Assembly (NCBI GenBank): GCA_017307375.1
Contig: JAFKFH010000014.1
Location: 173,867 to 237,866 of the forward strand
Reading direction: 5' to 3'
Source: Alphaproteobacteria bacterium
GTDB taxonomy: Bacteria; Pseudomonadota; Alphaproteobacteria; Ferrovibrionales; Ferrovibrionaceae
DNA: 64,000 nucleotides
Shown here: one piece after another, positions 28,643 through 36,483 of the stretch
Position numbering within the stretch: the stretch's first letter is position 1
How the letters are laid out: each line of letters starts with the position of its first letter
The notes under the pieces: generated by a model
The model's input: only the letters and a program-made list of their open reading frames with translations
The model's database searches: none
Told to the model about the DNA's origin: nothing
Program-made: the position numbers and the translations under genes

Positions 28643-29821
28643 TCAGGCCGCGATGCGGTCGATCTGGAAGGTGCCGAGGGCGGACGGATTGCCCTCAAGC
28701 TCGAAGTCGGCCATCACCGACCCGTTCGGAGCCTGGGCCACGATCTGCGGGTTCATCAGCGCGACGGCCTGGCAGGTGAAGATGTAGGCGTTGCCCGCGG
28801 CGTCGACCTGGCGATAGCTGAACGTGTGCAACGCCTCGTCCAGGAACATCTGGTAGAGCGTGAAATCCTTGAAGAAGAAGGTCGCCTTGCCGCCGGCGAG
28901 GGTGAAGGTCCCGATGCGCATGCCCTGCGCCGAGGCCGAGCCGACGCCGAAATCCAGGCCCGCGCCATCCTTCGTCATCTGCAGGGACACGCCCTTGCAC
29001 ACTGCCGCGACCAGGGCGCCATCGACCATGAGCTGCTGGAACTGCGAGACCGTGTTGAAGACGATCGTGGACGGCGCCGGGGTGATGCCGCCGGTGGAAA
29101 CGTCGCTGGTCGCCTTCGTCTCGATCTTGGCCGAGGTGTTGAAGCTGCCCTGCGCGAACTGGCCTTGCTGCGCATTCAGGGTCGCGCCCGTGATCTGCAC
29201 GCCCGGGTAGCGCAGCCAGAGGTCCGAGGCCAGTTTCTTCTGGAAGTACAGGGACTGGAACGTGTTGCTGTTGCGGATGAACCCGCTCGTCTTCAGGACG
29301 ATATTCGTCCCGGCGCTGGTCTCGTCGACCAGCACGATATGGTCCAGCGTCAGATCGGTGGCGGAGGTCTTCACCTTGATCCGGCCATAGCCGGCGTTGA
29401 GCGGGCTGGTGATCCGGATCCACTGGCCGACAACCAGGTTGGTGAACTTGCCGCTGGTGGTCGAGGTGACCTTGTTCGTCGCGGCGACGAAGCTGATGTC
29501 GGTCGTGGCAGAGGTGATCGTGTATTCGCTCGACCAGGCGGAATTGAGCAACGACGGCCAGAGACCGTCATGCGTGCCATAGGACAGGGCGAAGTTGATC
29601 GCGCCATCGGCGGTGATCTGGTTGGTGATGGCGGCCGAGGCCTCGGCGGTCGTCTTGATCTCCGCCGGCCGGCCGCGCTGCTTCTGGCTCTTCAGGCCCT
29701 CGCCCGTGATGCGGATGGCCTGGAAGGTCGTCGAGGGCGCGACGCCCCACGTCGTTTCAGGGGCGAACGACAGTTCGACCGCATTCGTCTCGATGCCGGC
29801 CAAATAGTTGGTGGTGGCCAT
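28643..29821 (-). CDS. Major tail tube protein
   Basis: This 392-residue protein begins MATTNYLAGIETNAVELSFAPETTWG. It shows the pattern of siphophage tail tube proteins: an N-terminal ETTWGVAPSTTFQAIRITGEG with Lys/Arg-rich loop, a beta-barrel core, and an inserted domain (about 100-200) that looks Ig-like, with LVVGQWIRITSPLNAGYGRIKV. The position upstream of the GT chaperone genes agrees. It polymerises into the tail tube. Confidence 0.85.
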   Translation of the reverse strand: MATTNYLAGIETNAVELSFAPETTWGVAPSTTFQAIRITGEGLKSQKQRGRPAEIKTTAEASAAITNQITADGAINFALSYGTHDGLWPSLLNSAWSSEYTITSATTDISFVAATNKVTSTTSGKFTNLVVGQWIRITSPLNAGYGRIKVKTSATDLTLDHIVLVDETSAGTNIVLKTSGFIRNSNTFQSLYFQKKLASDLWLRYPGVQITGATLNAQQGQFAQGSFNTSAKIETKATSDVSTGGITPAPSTIVFNTVSQFQQLMVDGALVAAVCKGVSLQMTKDGAGLDFGVGSASAQGMRIGTFTLAGGKATFFFKDFTLYQMFLDEALHTFSYRQVDAAGNAYIFTCQAVALMNPQIVAQAPNGSVMADFELEGNPSALGTFQIDRIAA

Positions 29822-29880
29822 GTCAGGCTCCTTTCAATGGCCGCGGGGCGCGGCGTCGGGGGTGAAATCGGCCCGGGCGA

Positions 29881-30306
29881 TCAGCCCAGGAACTGCCAGG
29901 CGTAGGGGACGCCGAACGTCATCCGGTAGTAGCCGCCGGCCGGGCCGGCAGCGGGGACAGGGGTGTGCGGGCCGTAGCAGACGACGGCGCCGCCGAAGGT
30001 CTGGCCGCGGAAGATGGCGGCGATCTGGTCGCACCATTCGCGCGCCGTCGCCTCGCCCGTCGCGGTCGGCACGGCGACGATGACCTGAAACGCGCCATCC
30101 TCGCGCCAGTTGTTCCGCCCTGGGCTGCCGATGCCCTGCTGGCGGCTGACGGCGCCGGGGAACATCAGCCGGACATAGGGCTGCTGGCGGCCCTGCCCGT
30201 CGACCGGCGGCTTGAAGGTGTCGTTGCCGCCGACGAAGACGCCCGTCGTCGTCCAGTGGGCGCGCAACCGGGCCTCGATCGCCGCGGCGGGGGTGGCGGA
30301 CGTCAT
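29881..30306 (-). CDS. Tail terminator-like protein
   Basis: This 141-residue protein has the layout of the tail terminator/DUF4128 family: N-terminal helix (AAAIEARLRAHWTTTG), then VRLMFPGAVSRQQGIGS, NWREDGAFQVIVAVP, a CDQIAAIFRGQTFGG helix and closing strands. It would cap the finished tail and join it to the head. ATG 30306 overlaps the preceding gene by four bases. Confidence 0.7.
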   Translation of the reverse strand: MTSATPAAAIEARLRAHWTTTGVFVGGNDTFKPPVDGQGRQQPYVRLMFPGAVSRQQGIGSPGRNNWREDGAFQVIVAVPTATGEATAREWCDQIAAIFRGQTFGGAVVCYGPHTPVPAAGPAGGYYRMTFGVPYAWQFLG

Positions 30307-30947
30307 GCGGCCGTCAGGCGGATCAGCGGCCTGTCGCCGACCTGGCCGGCCACCGCGCCATAGTCGAACGACACGGCGAGCGGGCCGCCGGCGCGCTGGC
30401 CGAACTCGGCATCCAGCACCGAGGCGATGACGTTCAGCACGCCGTCGGGCGCCTGGTCGGACGCGCCGCGCTCGAGGCGCCGGGCGTAGGGCAGCGGGTT
30501 GCACAGCACGACCTCGGCGGCCCCGGCGAGGTCGACACCGCGGCCGGCCGAGACGCCGATCGGCGGCGCCCCGTCGACCATCATCACCAGGCTGTCGCGC
30601 GCCTGCCCGGGGTCGTCGTCGCCCTCGCCGCGGTTGCCGACCGGGACGAGGTCGCGATAGAGGCCAATTGCCTCGTCGACCGCGGCGTTCAGCACGGCGC
30701 CGACCGCCTCGAAGCGGCTCACGATCGTGCTGCCGGGCTGCACCGCGTCGAGGCCAGCGCCGGGCCGGCCGTCGACCTCCTGGCTATAGGCCAGATCGTG
30801 ACCGACAGCGGCCCGGTTGGCCTCCTGCGCCTGGGCGATGCCGGCCTGGGTCGCGCCGGTCAGCCAGGCGACGCCCTGCCGGAACAGCGCGGTCTGCTGC
30901 TCCTTCACGCCGCCGGAGAACCAGGACCGCGACCCGGCGACGCTCAT
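30303..30947 (-). CDS. Head-tail joining protein (minor tail component candidate)
   Basis: This 214-residue protein is mainly helical in its first half. Its C-terminal half contains NPLPYARRLERGASDQAPDG, like the HK97 gp10-type completion or head-tail joining family in which a Tyr-Ala pair precedes a basic Glu-Gly turn. The precise role is inferred from its place between connector genes and tail terminator. It overlaps both neighbours by four bases. Confidence 0.6.
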   Translation of the reverse strand: MSVAGSRSWFSGGVKEQQTALFRQGVAWLTGATQAGIAQAQEANRAAVGHDLAYSQEVDGRPGAGLDAVQPGSTIVSRFEAVGAVLNAAVDEAIGLYRDLVPVGNRGEGDDDPGQARDSLVMMVDGAPPIGVSAGRGVDLAGAAEVVLCNPLPYARRLERGASDQAPDGVLNVIASVLDAEFGQRAGGPLAVSFDYGAVAGQVGDRPLIRLTAA

Positions 30948-31192
30948 TCGTCGCCAGCCCGCTTGCCGCGGCGGGGCGAGGGCGCGGCGTCGACCTCGGT
31001 CGCCTCCGCCGCGGGCTGGGCCTCCGAGCCGGTCAGGTCGATCTCGGGGCCGGCCTCGCCGACCGGGCGGAAATCGCCCACGATCCGGGCGATACCCTGG
31101 CGCTGCAGCGTGGCGGCCGTGCCGGCGTCGATGGTGGCGCGCTCGCCCGCGCCGCGGCCGTCATGCTCGCGGGTGAATTCGACGATCTTCAT
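30944..31192 (-). CDS. Small hypothetical protein of the connector module
   Basis: This 82-residue protein begins MKIVEFTREHDGRG, has a central RQGIARIVGDFRPVGEAGPEIDL segment and an acidic/basic tail. I recognise no family. Four-base overlap with the downstream gene and a short gap to the upstream one support it as a real member of the late operon. Confidence 0.55.
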   Translation of the reverse strand: MKIVEFTREHDGRGAGERATIDAGTAATLQRQGIARIVGDFRPVGEAGPEIDLTGSEAQPAAEATEVDAAPSPRRGKRAGDE

Positions 31193-31201
31193 GGCTGGCT
31201 C

Positions 31202-31531
31202 CTAGCCGATGGTGGTGACGTTGATCCGGACGACGACGTCGCCGATCGCCTTCGTGCTGACATCGACGACGGTCCGGTACCGACCCTGGATCAGGATCTG
31301 GTCGGTAGCGGTTTCGATGCGCGGTCCCGGCCAGCCCGCCGCATCGAGGCGAGCGGGCGACAGGACGAGGGTGTGACGCTCCTGGCCGATCGGCCCATCG
31401 GTCGCGGCGGTCTCGCCGCCCTGGACGATGGCCTGACAGGTGGCGGTCGTGCTGCCCCGGGCGAGCGTGACGGTTTCGGGCGCCGCGTCGATCTGGCGAT
31501 CAAGCATGGCCAGCGCGTCGGATGCCCTCAT
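31202..31531 (-). CDS. Head-tail connector/stopper candidate
   Basis: This 109-residue protein begins MRASDALAML. The beta-rich body (TVTLARGSTTATCQAIVQ; ERHTLVLSPARLDAAGW; DQILIQGRYRTVVDV) resembles the small head-closure (stopper, HK97 gp7/SPP1 gp16-like) proteins. The ATG at 31531 overlaps the connector stop by four bases. Any longer frame upstream is an out-of-frame shadow of the connector gene. Confidence 0.6.
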   Translation of the reverse strand: MRASDALAMLDRQIDAAPETVTLARGSTTATCQAIVQGGETAATDGPIGQERHTLVLSPARLDAAGWPGPRIETATDQILIQGRYRTVVDVSTKAIGDVVVRINVTTIG

Positions 31532-32157
31532 GACCAGCGCCGGCCGTTGCGGTAGGGCCGCAGCAGATCCTTGACCTCCTGCGGAAAGGCCGGATCGGTG
31601 TCCGGCCCCACCCAGCGCTCGATTTCCCCGACGCCGTCGACGCGCTCGCGCTTGATCGACGGATCGCGCGGAGACGGCCCGTTCTCCGACCAGATCAGCA
31701 GCGCCATTTTCGCCGCTGCCAGCTTCAGCCCGTCGGGCACCGTGCCCCAGCCGGCGACATACTCGACGACGATCTTGCCCGGCAGCCACGCGGCCGGGGT
31801 GTCGTCGACCAGGCGGCACAGGATCGCGCCGGCCTGGTCCAGCTCGTAATCGGCCTCGGCCAGGGCGACGCCGTCGACCAGGATCGACGCGACCGATACC
31901 ACCGGCCGCCGCGACAGCAGCAGTCGAGCGGTCGGCCGGGCCGGCCGCAGGACTTCGCGCAGCGTTTCCTGCCGCAGGGTGACGGGGCGGACGCCAGCGG
32001 CGGCAACATTGCATTCGGCCGCGACGATCGCGGCGACGCGCAGCCGCAAGGTTTCCAGCGCCGGATCCTGCGCGCTGCCGGTCACGCCGGTCGCGGCCTT
32101 GGTCTCGTCCAGGGTCAGCAGGCCGAGGTCCGCGGCCGGGGTGACGACGGTCAGCAT
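31528..32157 (-). CDS. Head-tail adaptor (HK97 gp6-like connector)
   Basis: This 209-residue protein has the gp6-like pattern: GLLTLDETKAATGV at the N-terminus, an alpha-helical part with LRLRVAAIVAAECN, then LRPARPTARLLLSRRPVVSVASILVDG, the typical surface segment of this family, and a C-terminal helix followed by RWVGPDTDPAFP. It would form the ring below the portal. ATG 32157 overlaps the previous gene's stop by one base. Confidence 0.75.
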   Translation of the reverse strand: MLTVVTPAADLGLLTLDETKAATGVTGSAQDPALETLRLRVAAIVAAECNVAAAGVRPVTLRQETLREVLRPARPTARLLLSRRPVVSVASILVDGVALAEADYELDQAGAILCRLVDDTPAAWLPGKIVVEYVAGWGTVPDGLKLAAAKMALLIWSENGPSPRDPSIKRERVDGVGEIERWVGPDTDPAFPQEVKDLLRPYRNGRRWS

Positions 32158-32363
32158 CAGCGCTTGCCCTTGCCCTTCATCATCCTGCTGATCGGCCCGG
32201 CCGGCTGGGCGCGATGATACGGCGCGGCCATGGGAAAGGGCGCGCACTCCCCCTCGAGAGCCAGGCCACGGGCAATCCAGTCGCGGGCCTGGCCGCCCGG
32301 GACGTCAGGCAGGACCTGGCCGCGCGAATAGGGGCCGAACGGCTTCAGGATGGTGATGATCAT
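32157..32363 (-). CDS. Small hypothetical protein before the connector
   Basis: This 68-residue protein begins MIITILKPFGPYSRGQVL and ends in a basic tail (MMKGKGKR). The phrase GQVLPDVPGGQARDWIARGLA is of the kind found in short phage head-module proteins. It overlaps the glycosyltransferase-like gene by four bases. Function unknown. Confidence 0.6.
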   Translation of the reverse strand: MIITILKPFGPYSRGQVLPDVPGGQARDWIARGLALEGECAPFPMAAPYHRAQPAGPISRMMKGKGKR

Positions 32364-33373
32364 GCGGCAATCCCCGTCCAGGTGCCGGGCGGTGCGCGGC
32401 GGGTGCGCTCCCAGGCCTGCGCGCTCTGCCAGATCGGCGCCAGGCCCTGGTCCGGCCAGCGAACCATCAGCTCGAGGTGGCCGATGACGACGCGCGGGGC
32501 GAGCGCCAGGTTGTTCCCGGCCGCCTCCCACTGGCGCCAGAAGTGGATATCGGCATCGACCTTGCCCGGCCCCCACTCGCCGCCGGCGTCGGGCGTGCCG
32601 ACCAGCCACGGCTTAGGCAAGGCCCGCAGCTTCGAGGCCTTCAGCAGGGTGAGGCCGAAATGCGCCTGGGCAACCTGATAAAGGTCGACCTCGACCGTCT
32701 CCCGCGCGACCTCGGTTTCGGTGCCGACGTCGCCACGGACGCCGAACAGCGGCTTGTCGTTGTGCCGGCTGGCCTGCAGCGGGGCGATAGCGTCGACCGC
32801 CGGATGCACCAGCGCCAGTTCCAGCAGCCGGGCGACATGGGCACGGTTGAAGACGCTGTCATAGTCAAGGGTCAGGATGTAGTCCGCCGCGCCATCGGCA
32901 AGGGCGTCGGTCAGCCCGAGTGTCACCGACTGGTCCCAGAACGCGCCGCCGACCTTCGTCAGCGGGATGCCGAGCGCCGGCAGGACTTCGGCCGCGCAGG
33001 CCCACATGTCGTTGAAGCCGAGCCGCGGCGCCGACATCACCGCCCGGACCGAGATTTCGCGGCGGTGCGGCTTGAAGCCTTCGAGATGCAGGCCGGGCGG
33101 TGCGCCGGCCGGCGTCCAGGGGCGCAGCAGGACAAGGCCGGCTTCGGCCATGTCGGCCCGCGCCCCCTGCTCGATTGCAGCCGGCAAGGCGCGCGCGTCA
33201 CCGGCATCGACGCGGGCGATCGACACCCGCAAGCACTCGCCAGCGGGCAGCGCCGCGACCAGCAGCGCCAGAGCGTCGGCGGCAGCGCCGGCGGCGATGT
33301 CGTCTTCCGAATAGTCCGCGTCGGCAAGGATCTTCGACCCATACCGGACGATCAGCTTCAGCATGGTGATCAT
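32360..33373 (-). CDS. Glycosyltransferase-fold protein inside the head module
   Basis: This 337-residue protein has a GT-A-like signature: VRAVMSAPRLGFNDMW, a helix, GADYILTLDYDSVF with the DXD-type D170-Y-D172, then LALVHPAVDAIAP, HFGLTLLKASKL, and a C-terminal KVDADIHFWRQWEAAGNNLALAPRVVIGH, matching the acidic-plus-His end of family 2-type transferases. The N-terminal 100 residues are extra. Such an enzyme in the capsid-connector operon could glycosylate a virion protein or a surface receptor. Target and donor are unknown. Confidence 0.75.
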   Translation of the reverse strand: MITMLKLIVRYGSKILADADYSEDDIAAGAAADALALLVAALPAGECLRVSIARVDAGDARALPAAIEQGARADMAEAGLVLLRPWTPAGAPPGLHLEGFKPHRREISVRAVMSAPRLGFNDMWACAAEVLPALGIPLTKVGGAFWDQSVTLGLTDALADGAADYILTLDYDSVFNRAHVARLLELALVHPAVDAIAPLQASRHNDKPLFGVRGDVGTETEVARETVEVDLYQVAQAHFGLTLLKASKLRALPKPWLVGTPDAGGEWGPGKVDADIHFWRQWEAAGNNLALAPRVVIGHLELMVRWPDQGLAPIWQSAQAWERTRRAPPGTWTGIAA

Positions 33374-33457
33374 CCCCGTGATGATGCCCGCATGGGGCGC
33401 GCGGCAGGCCGGGCGGGAACCGGCTTTTCGAGGGCGACCCTAGCCGCGCGCTTCTGG

Positions 33458-33904
33458 TCAGCCCTGGATGAGGGCGAGGACGCCGGCCTTGGCGGCCGTG
33501 TTCGGCATCTGCCCCAGCTCGTGCAGGTTCGCGACGGCGAAGATGGTCTGGGTCGTGCGGGGCGACACCTGCACGCGCAGGTACCGCTTCCGCGCCTGCA
33601 GGTTGACGTCGAACTTGTAGAGGTTGGGGTTGGCGGTGTCGGCGTTCGGGATCGTGAAATCCGTCCCGCCGACGAAGCCGGCGAGGTCGACGAAGTCGGT
33701 CGCGTTGGTCGTGTCCGAGTGCTGGAGCTTCAGCACGCTCGGCTTGTTCGAGACGACGTCGGCCGCCGACATCACGACATCGATCGACACGAAGGCGGCG
33801 CGAACGCCGTCCGGGCTGGTGTCGATGGCGAGGGCGGAGGCGGTCGCGCCGTTGGTGACGCTGGCCGAGGCGATGGCGAGGGCGAGGCGGGAAGCGGGCT
33901 GCAT
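33458..33904 (-). CDS. Hypothetical head protein, decoration candidate
   Basis: This 148-residue beta-rich protein begins MQPASRLALAIASASVTNGATAS and contains VRAAFVSIDVVMSAADVV, LKLQHSDTTNATDFVDLAGF and RKRYLRVQVSPRTTQTIFAV. The pattern (SVLKLQHSDTTN; RYLRVQV) is seen in small proteins encoded after major capsid genes in other phages, with no proven role. I infer a capsid decoration or minor head protein from position. Confidence 0.5.
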   Translation of the reverse strand: MQPASRLALAIASASVTNGATASALAIDTSPDGVRAAFVSIDVVMSAADVVSNKPSVLKLQHSDTTNATDFVDLAGFVGGTDFTIPNADTANPNLYKFDVNLQARKRYLRVQVSPRTTQTIFAVANLHELGQMPNTAAKAGVLALIQG

Positions 33905-33919
33905 GGCCGTGGTCTCCGA

Positions 33920-34186
33920 TCAGGTGGCGGCGGATTCGGCGGCGAGGGCCTTGCGGCCTCGCTTGGCCTGGGTCGGCGGGGGCGACGGGTCGGCGGAGGC
34001 CTCGGCCGGGGCCGCCTCGTCGGGCTGGTTGGCTTGCAGCAAGGCGCCGATCTGGTCATAGAGCCGCTGCAACTGGGCCGGCGAGCGTTCGATTCCGACG
34101 CGCTCACCGGTAGAGGCGGCGAGCACCAACAGAGCCCGCCCGCCGGGCAGGCCCTGAAGATGCGCGTCACCGTGAATGCGCCGCAC
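33920..34186 (-). CDS. Small hypothetical protein after the capsid gene
   Basis: This 88-residue protein starts at GTG 34186, three bases beyond the capsid stop. The N-terminal half carries LVLAASTGERVGIERSPAQLQRLYDQIGALL; the tail is rich in Pro, Ala and Glu, ending with a basic stretch (KRGRKALAAES). It may be a linker or minor head protein. The start codon is uncertain. Confidence 0.5.
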   Translation of the reverse strand: MRRIHGDAHLQGLPGGRALLVLAASTGERVGIERSPAQLQRLYDQIGALLQANQPDEAAPAEASADPSPPPTQAKRGRKALAAESAAT

Positions 34187-34189
34187 GGA

Positions 34190-35488
34190 TCAGGTCTTGC
34201 CGATCAGCGCGACGACCGGGCCGGCGACGGTCGCGTCGCCGACATCGTGGACGTTGATGTCGAAACGCTCGGTCGCGCGCAGCACGATCTGGTCCTCGGC
34301 GAACTTGTGATCCTCGGAGCGCTTCACCGTCATGCCCCGCCGATCGCCGAACGACGCTGCCATGCCGATGTCGCCGAAAAACAGCATGGCCTTGTTGTTC
34401 AGCGCGGTGACGGCGGTCGGCAGCGACGGCGAAATCTCGACCGGGAAGCCGAGATACTGAAACACCACGCGGCCGGTGGCGTCGTCCTTCGAGATGCCGC
34501 CCGCGCCCTGGATGATCCGCTGGAACACCATGGCCCAACCCATCTGACTGCAGTACCAGGCCGGCCGGCCGCGCTGATAGACGTACTGCGGCAGCTTGCC
34601 CATCATCAGCGACAGGTCGTTGGCGTCGATCTCGGCGAACGTGTCGTGGCCGGTAGCGGCGGCGACGGCGCCGGCCAGGGTCGCCGAATTCTCGAACTTC
34701 GGAATGAAGCCGGTGATGTTGTGGTAGGACGAGCTGCCATCACCCGACCAGCCGCAGCCATCCTCGGCGACCGCGAAGGCATAGGCGATTTCGCCGAGAA
34801 GATAATCGCCGATGTTGATCGCGGCATCCTCGTCGAGCTCGGTCGAGAACGGCACCAGCACGCCCCACTTGTTGGCGGTCAGCTTGACGTTGTCCCACGA
34901 CGCATTCGATTCCTGGATCGCCTTGCCCTCGCCGACCGGATAGGCGATCAGGCCGCCGGTGCGGCGCGGCTGGTTCATCGTGTCGCGGCCCATCGGCATG
35001 TTGCGGCAATAGCGCCGGAACAGGCCGTAGGCGTCGCGAAGGTCGATGATTTCGTTCGTGAACTCTTCCGGCACCAGGACGCCGCCGGCGTTATTCACGC
35101 CCTCGGTCTGAACCTTCAACTCGATGCCGTTGCCCTCGCACCAGGCCTTGGCGGCCGTGGAGCCGTAGACCGACGCCAGCATGAACTTGCCGAAGCGGAG
35201 CGCGCGGACTTCGGCATGCTCGCCCTGGAAGTTCTTCAGGCGGCCGGAACGGGGATGCCGCAGGATCTGCTGGAAATCGCCGCTGCGCGACATCTCGGAC
35301 GACGGCCCCGGCCCCGCGTTCTGGGCAGCAAGGTTCGCCTGCAGCGAAAGCGCTTCCTTGGCCCGCTCGATCTGGGCCTCGATCTCGGTGATCTCCGCTT
35401 TCTTCTCGGCGTACTTCTTCTCGTCGCCGATCAGTTCCATCAGCTCTTGCGCGGCCTTGTCGAGGGCCTGGCGAAGCTTCTTAAGCAT
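34190..35488 (-). CDS. Major capsid protein, HK97 family
   Basis: This 432-residue protein has an N-terminal delta-like coiled coil (about 1-75, QALDKAAQELMELIGDEKK and ITEIEAQIERAKEALSLQ) that acts as scaffold and is removed by the protease. The HK97 fold core then shows GGVLVPEEFTNEIIDLRDAYGLFRRYC (E-loop/N-arm region), NKWGVLVPFSTELDEDA, GDGSSSYHNITGF and a closing VVFQYLGFPVEISPSLP. ATG 35488 has a GGAGAG site; ATG 35500 does not. It follows portal and protease genes as in HK97. Confidence 0.93.
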   Translation of the reverse strand: MLKKLRQALDKAAQELMELIGDEKKYAEKKAEITEIEAQIERAKEALSLQANLAAQNAGPGPSSEMSRSGDFQQILRHPRSGRLKNFQGEHAEVRALRFGKFMLASVYGSTAAKAWCEGNGIELKVQTEGVNNAGGVLVPEEFTNEIIDLRDAYGLFRRYCRNMPMGRDTMNQPRRTGGLIAYPVGEGKAIQESNASWDNVKLTANKWGVLVPFSTELDEDAAINIGDYLLGEIAYAFAVAEDGCGWSGDGSSSYHNITGFIPKFENSATLAGAVAAATGHDTFAEIDANDLSLMMGKLPQYVYQRGRPAWYCSQMGWAMVFQRIIQGAGGISKDDATGRVVFQYLGFPVEISPSLPTAVTALNNKAMLFFGDIGMAASFGDRRGMTVKRSEDHKFAEDQIVLRATERFDINVHDVGDATVAGPVVALIGKT

Positions 35489-35551
35489 AGTGCTCTCCAT
35501 GAGTTAGCGCCAAAGGCGCAGGGATACCCCGCCAGACCGGAGGGGGATTTG

Positions 35552-36478
35552 TCAGGCCGCGTACTTGATCCGCAGCGCGATCGCTTCGGCTTCCCGCTGG
35601 CGCAGCGCGCGGGCTTCCTCGTCGGCCGGGCGGTTGTCCGGCGACGGCATGTTCTCGGGTTCGTTCCCGTCGGCCTCCGGCGCGTCGTCCTCGCCGCCGT
35701 CCTGCTGCTCGACCGACGCCAGCACGGCGCCAATCTTCTCGTAGGCGGCGCGCAACTCGTCCTCGTTCTTCTTCGACAGCGCGCGGCCGGCCTTGACATA
35801 CGACCTGCCGCCGCCGGCCGCCTTGCGCATCGCCTCAAGCTCGGCCCGCGGCACCAGGATCTTGCTGCCGGCGCTGCCGTGGGTATCCAGCAGCTTTTCC
35901 GCCCAGCCGATCAGCGGCGTCAGATCGATGCCGGCCGCCTTGGCGGCACCGAGCGCATTCGGATTGCAGGGGACCGAGCACACGGAGATTTCCAGCAGCT
36001 CCTGCTTGTGGAAATCCAGGCCGAAGGGCCGGTCCTTGTCCTGGGCGAAGCTCCAATCGAGCGCGATGAAACCGACCGACACGGCGTTGATGAATTTGCC
36101 CTTCGCCAGTTGGAAAATGGTGTCGGCGAACGGGTACTGGTCACGCTCGGCATAGGTGATATCGCCCATCAGCCGGCCGTCCTTCGGCGCGACATTCGAG
36201 GCCGTGCCAATCGGCGGGTCCCACGACATATGCGACCACAGCGCGACCGGGTTGCGATTGAACGCGGCCAGGTCCCAACCGGACTGATCGATGGTATCGC
36301 CCGCGCGATCGACGGTGCCGTCGCTGAAGCAATAGCGCAGCGTGCGGCCGCCCATGTCTTCGGCCGGGCCGGTAGCGGCGCGCATGATGCCTTCCTCCGG
36401 CCGCGTGCCCTTCGGCGTGTTGCCGGCCCTGGCGCTGGCGCGGAACTCCTCGATGTCGATCAGCTTGAACTTGGTCAT
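35552..36478 (-). CDS. Head maturation (prohead) protease
   Basis: This 308-residue protein is of the HK97 gp4/herpes protease-like clan. The catalytic His83 (ALWSHMSWDPPIG) and Ser134 (INAVSVGF) are present, followed by ELLEISVCSVPCNPNA, the third conserved block. The C-terminal 120 residues are charged and helical. It cuts the capsid delta domain during maturation. It sits between portal and capsid genes and starts at ATG 36478. Confidence 0.9.
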   Translation of the reverse strand: MTKFKLIDIEEFRASARAGNTPKGTRPEEGIMRAATGPAEDMGGRTLRYCFSDGTVDRAGDTIDQSGWDLAAFNRNPVALWSHMSWDPPIGTASNVAPKDGRLMGDITYAERDQYPFADTIFQLAKGKFINAVSVGFIALDWSFAQDKDRPFGLDFHKQELLEISVCSVPCNPNALGAAKAAGIDLTPLIGWAEKLLDTHGSAGSKILVPRAELEAMRKAAGGGRSYVKAGRALSKKNEDELRAAYEKIGAVLASVEQQDGGEDDAPEADGNEPENMPSPDNRPADEEARALRQREAEAIALRIKYAA

Positions 36479-36483
36479 GGGCG

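Noticed and set aside
33397..33451. A 9-bp inverted repeat before the glycosyltransferase-like gene
   Set aside because: The 37-base spacer and very GC-rich composition make chance pairing likely; no T tract follows.
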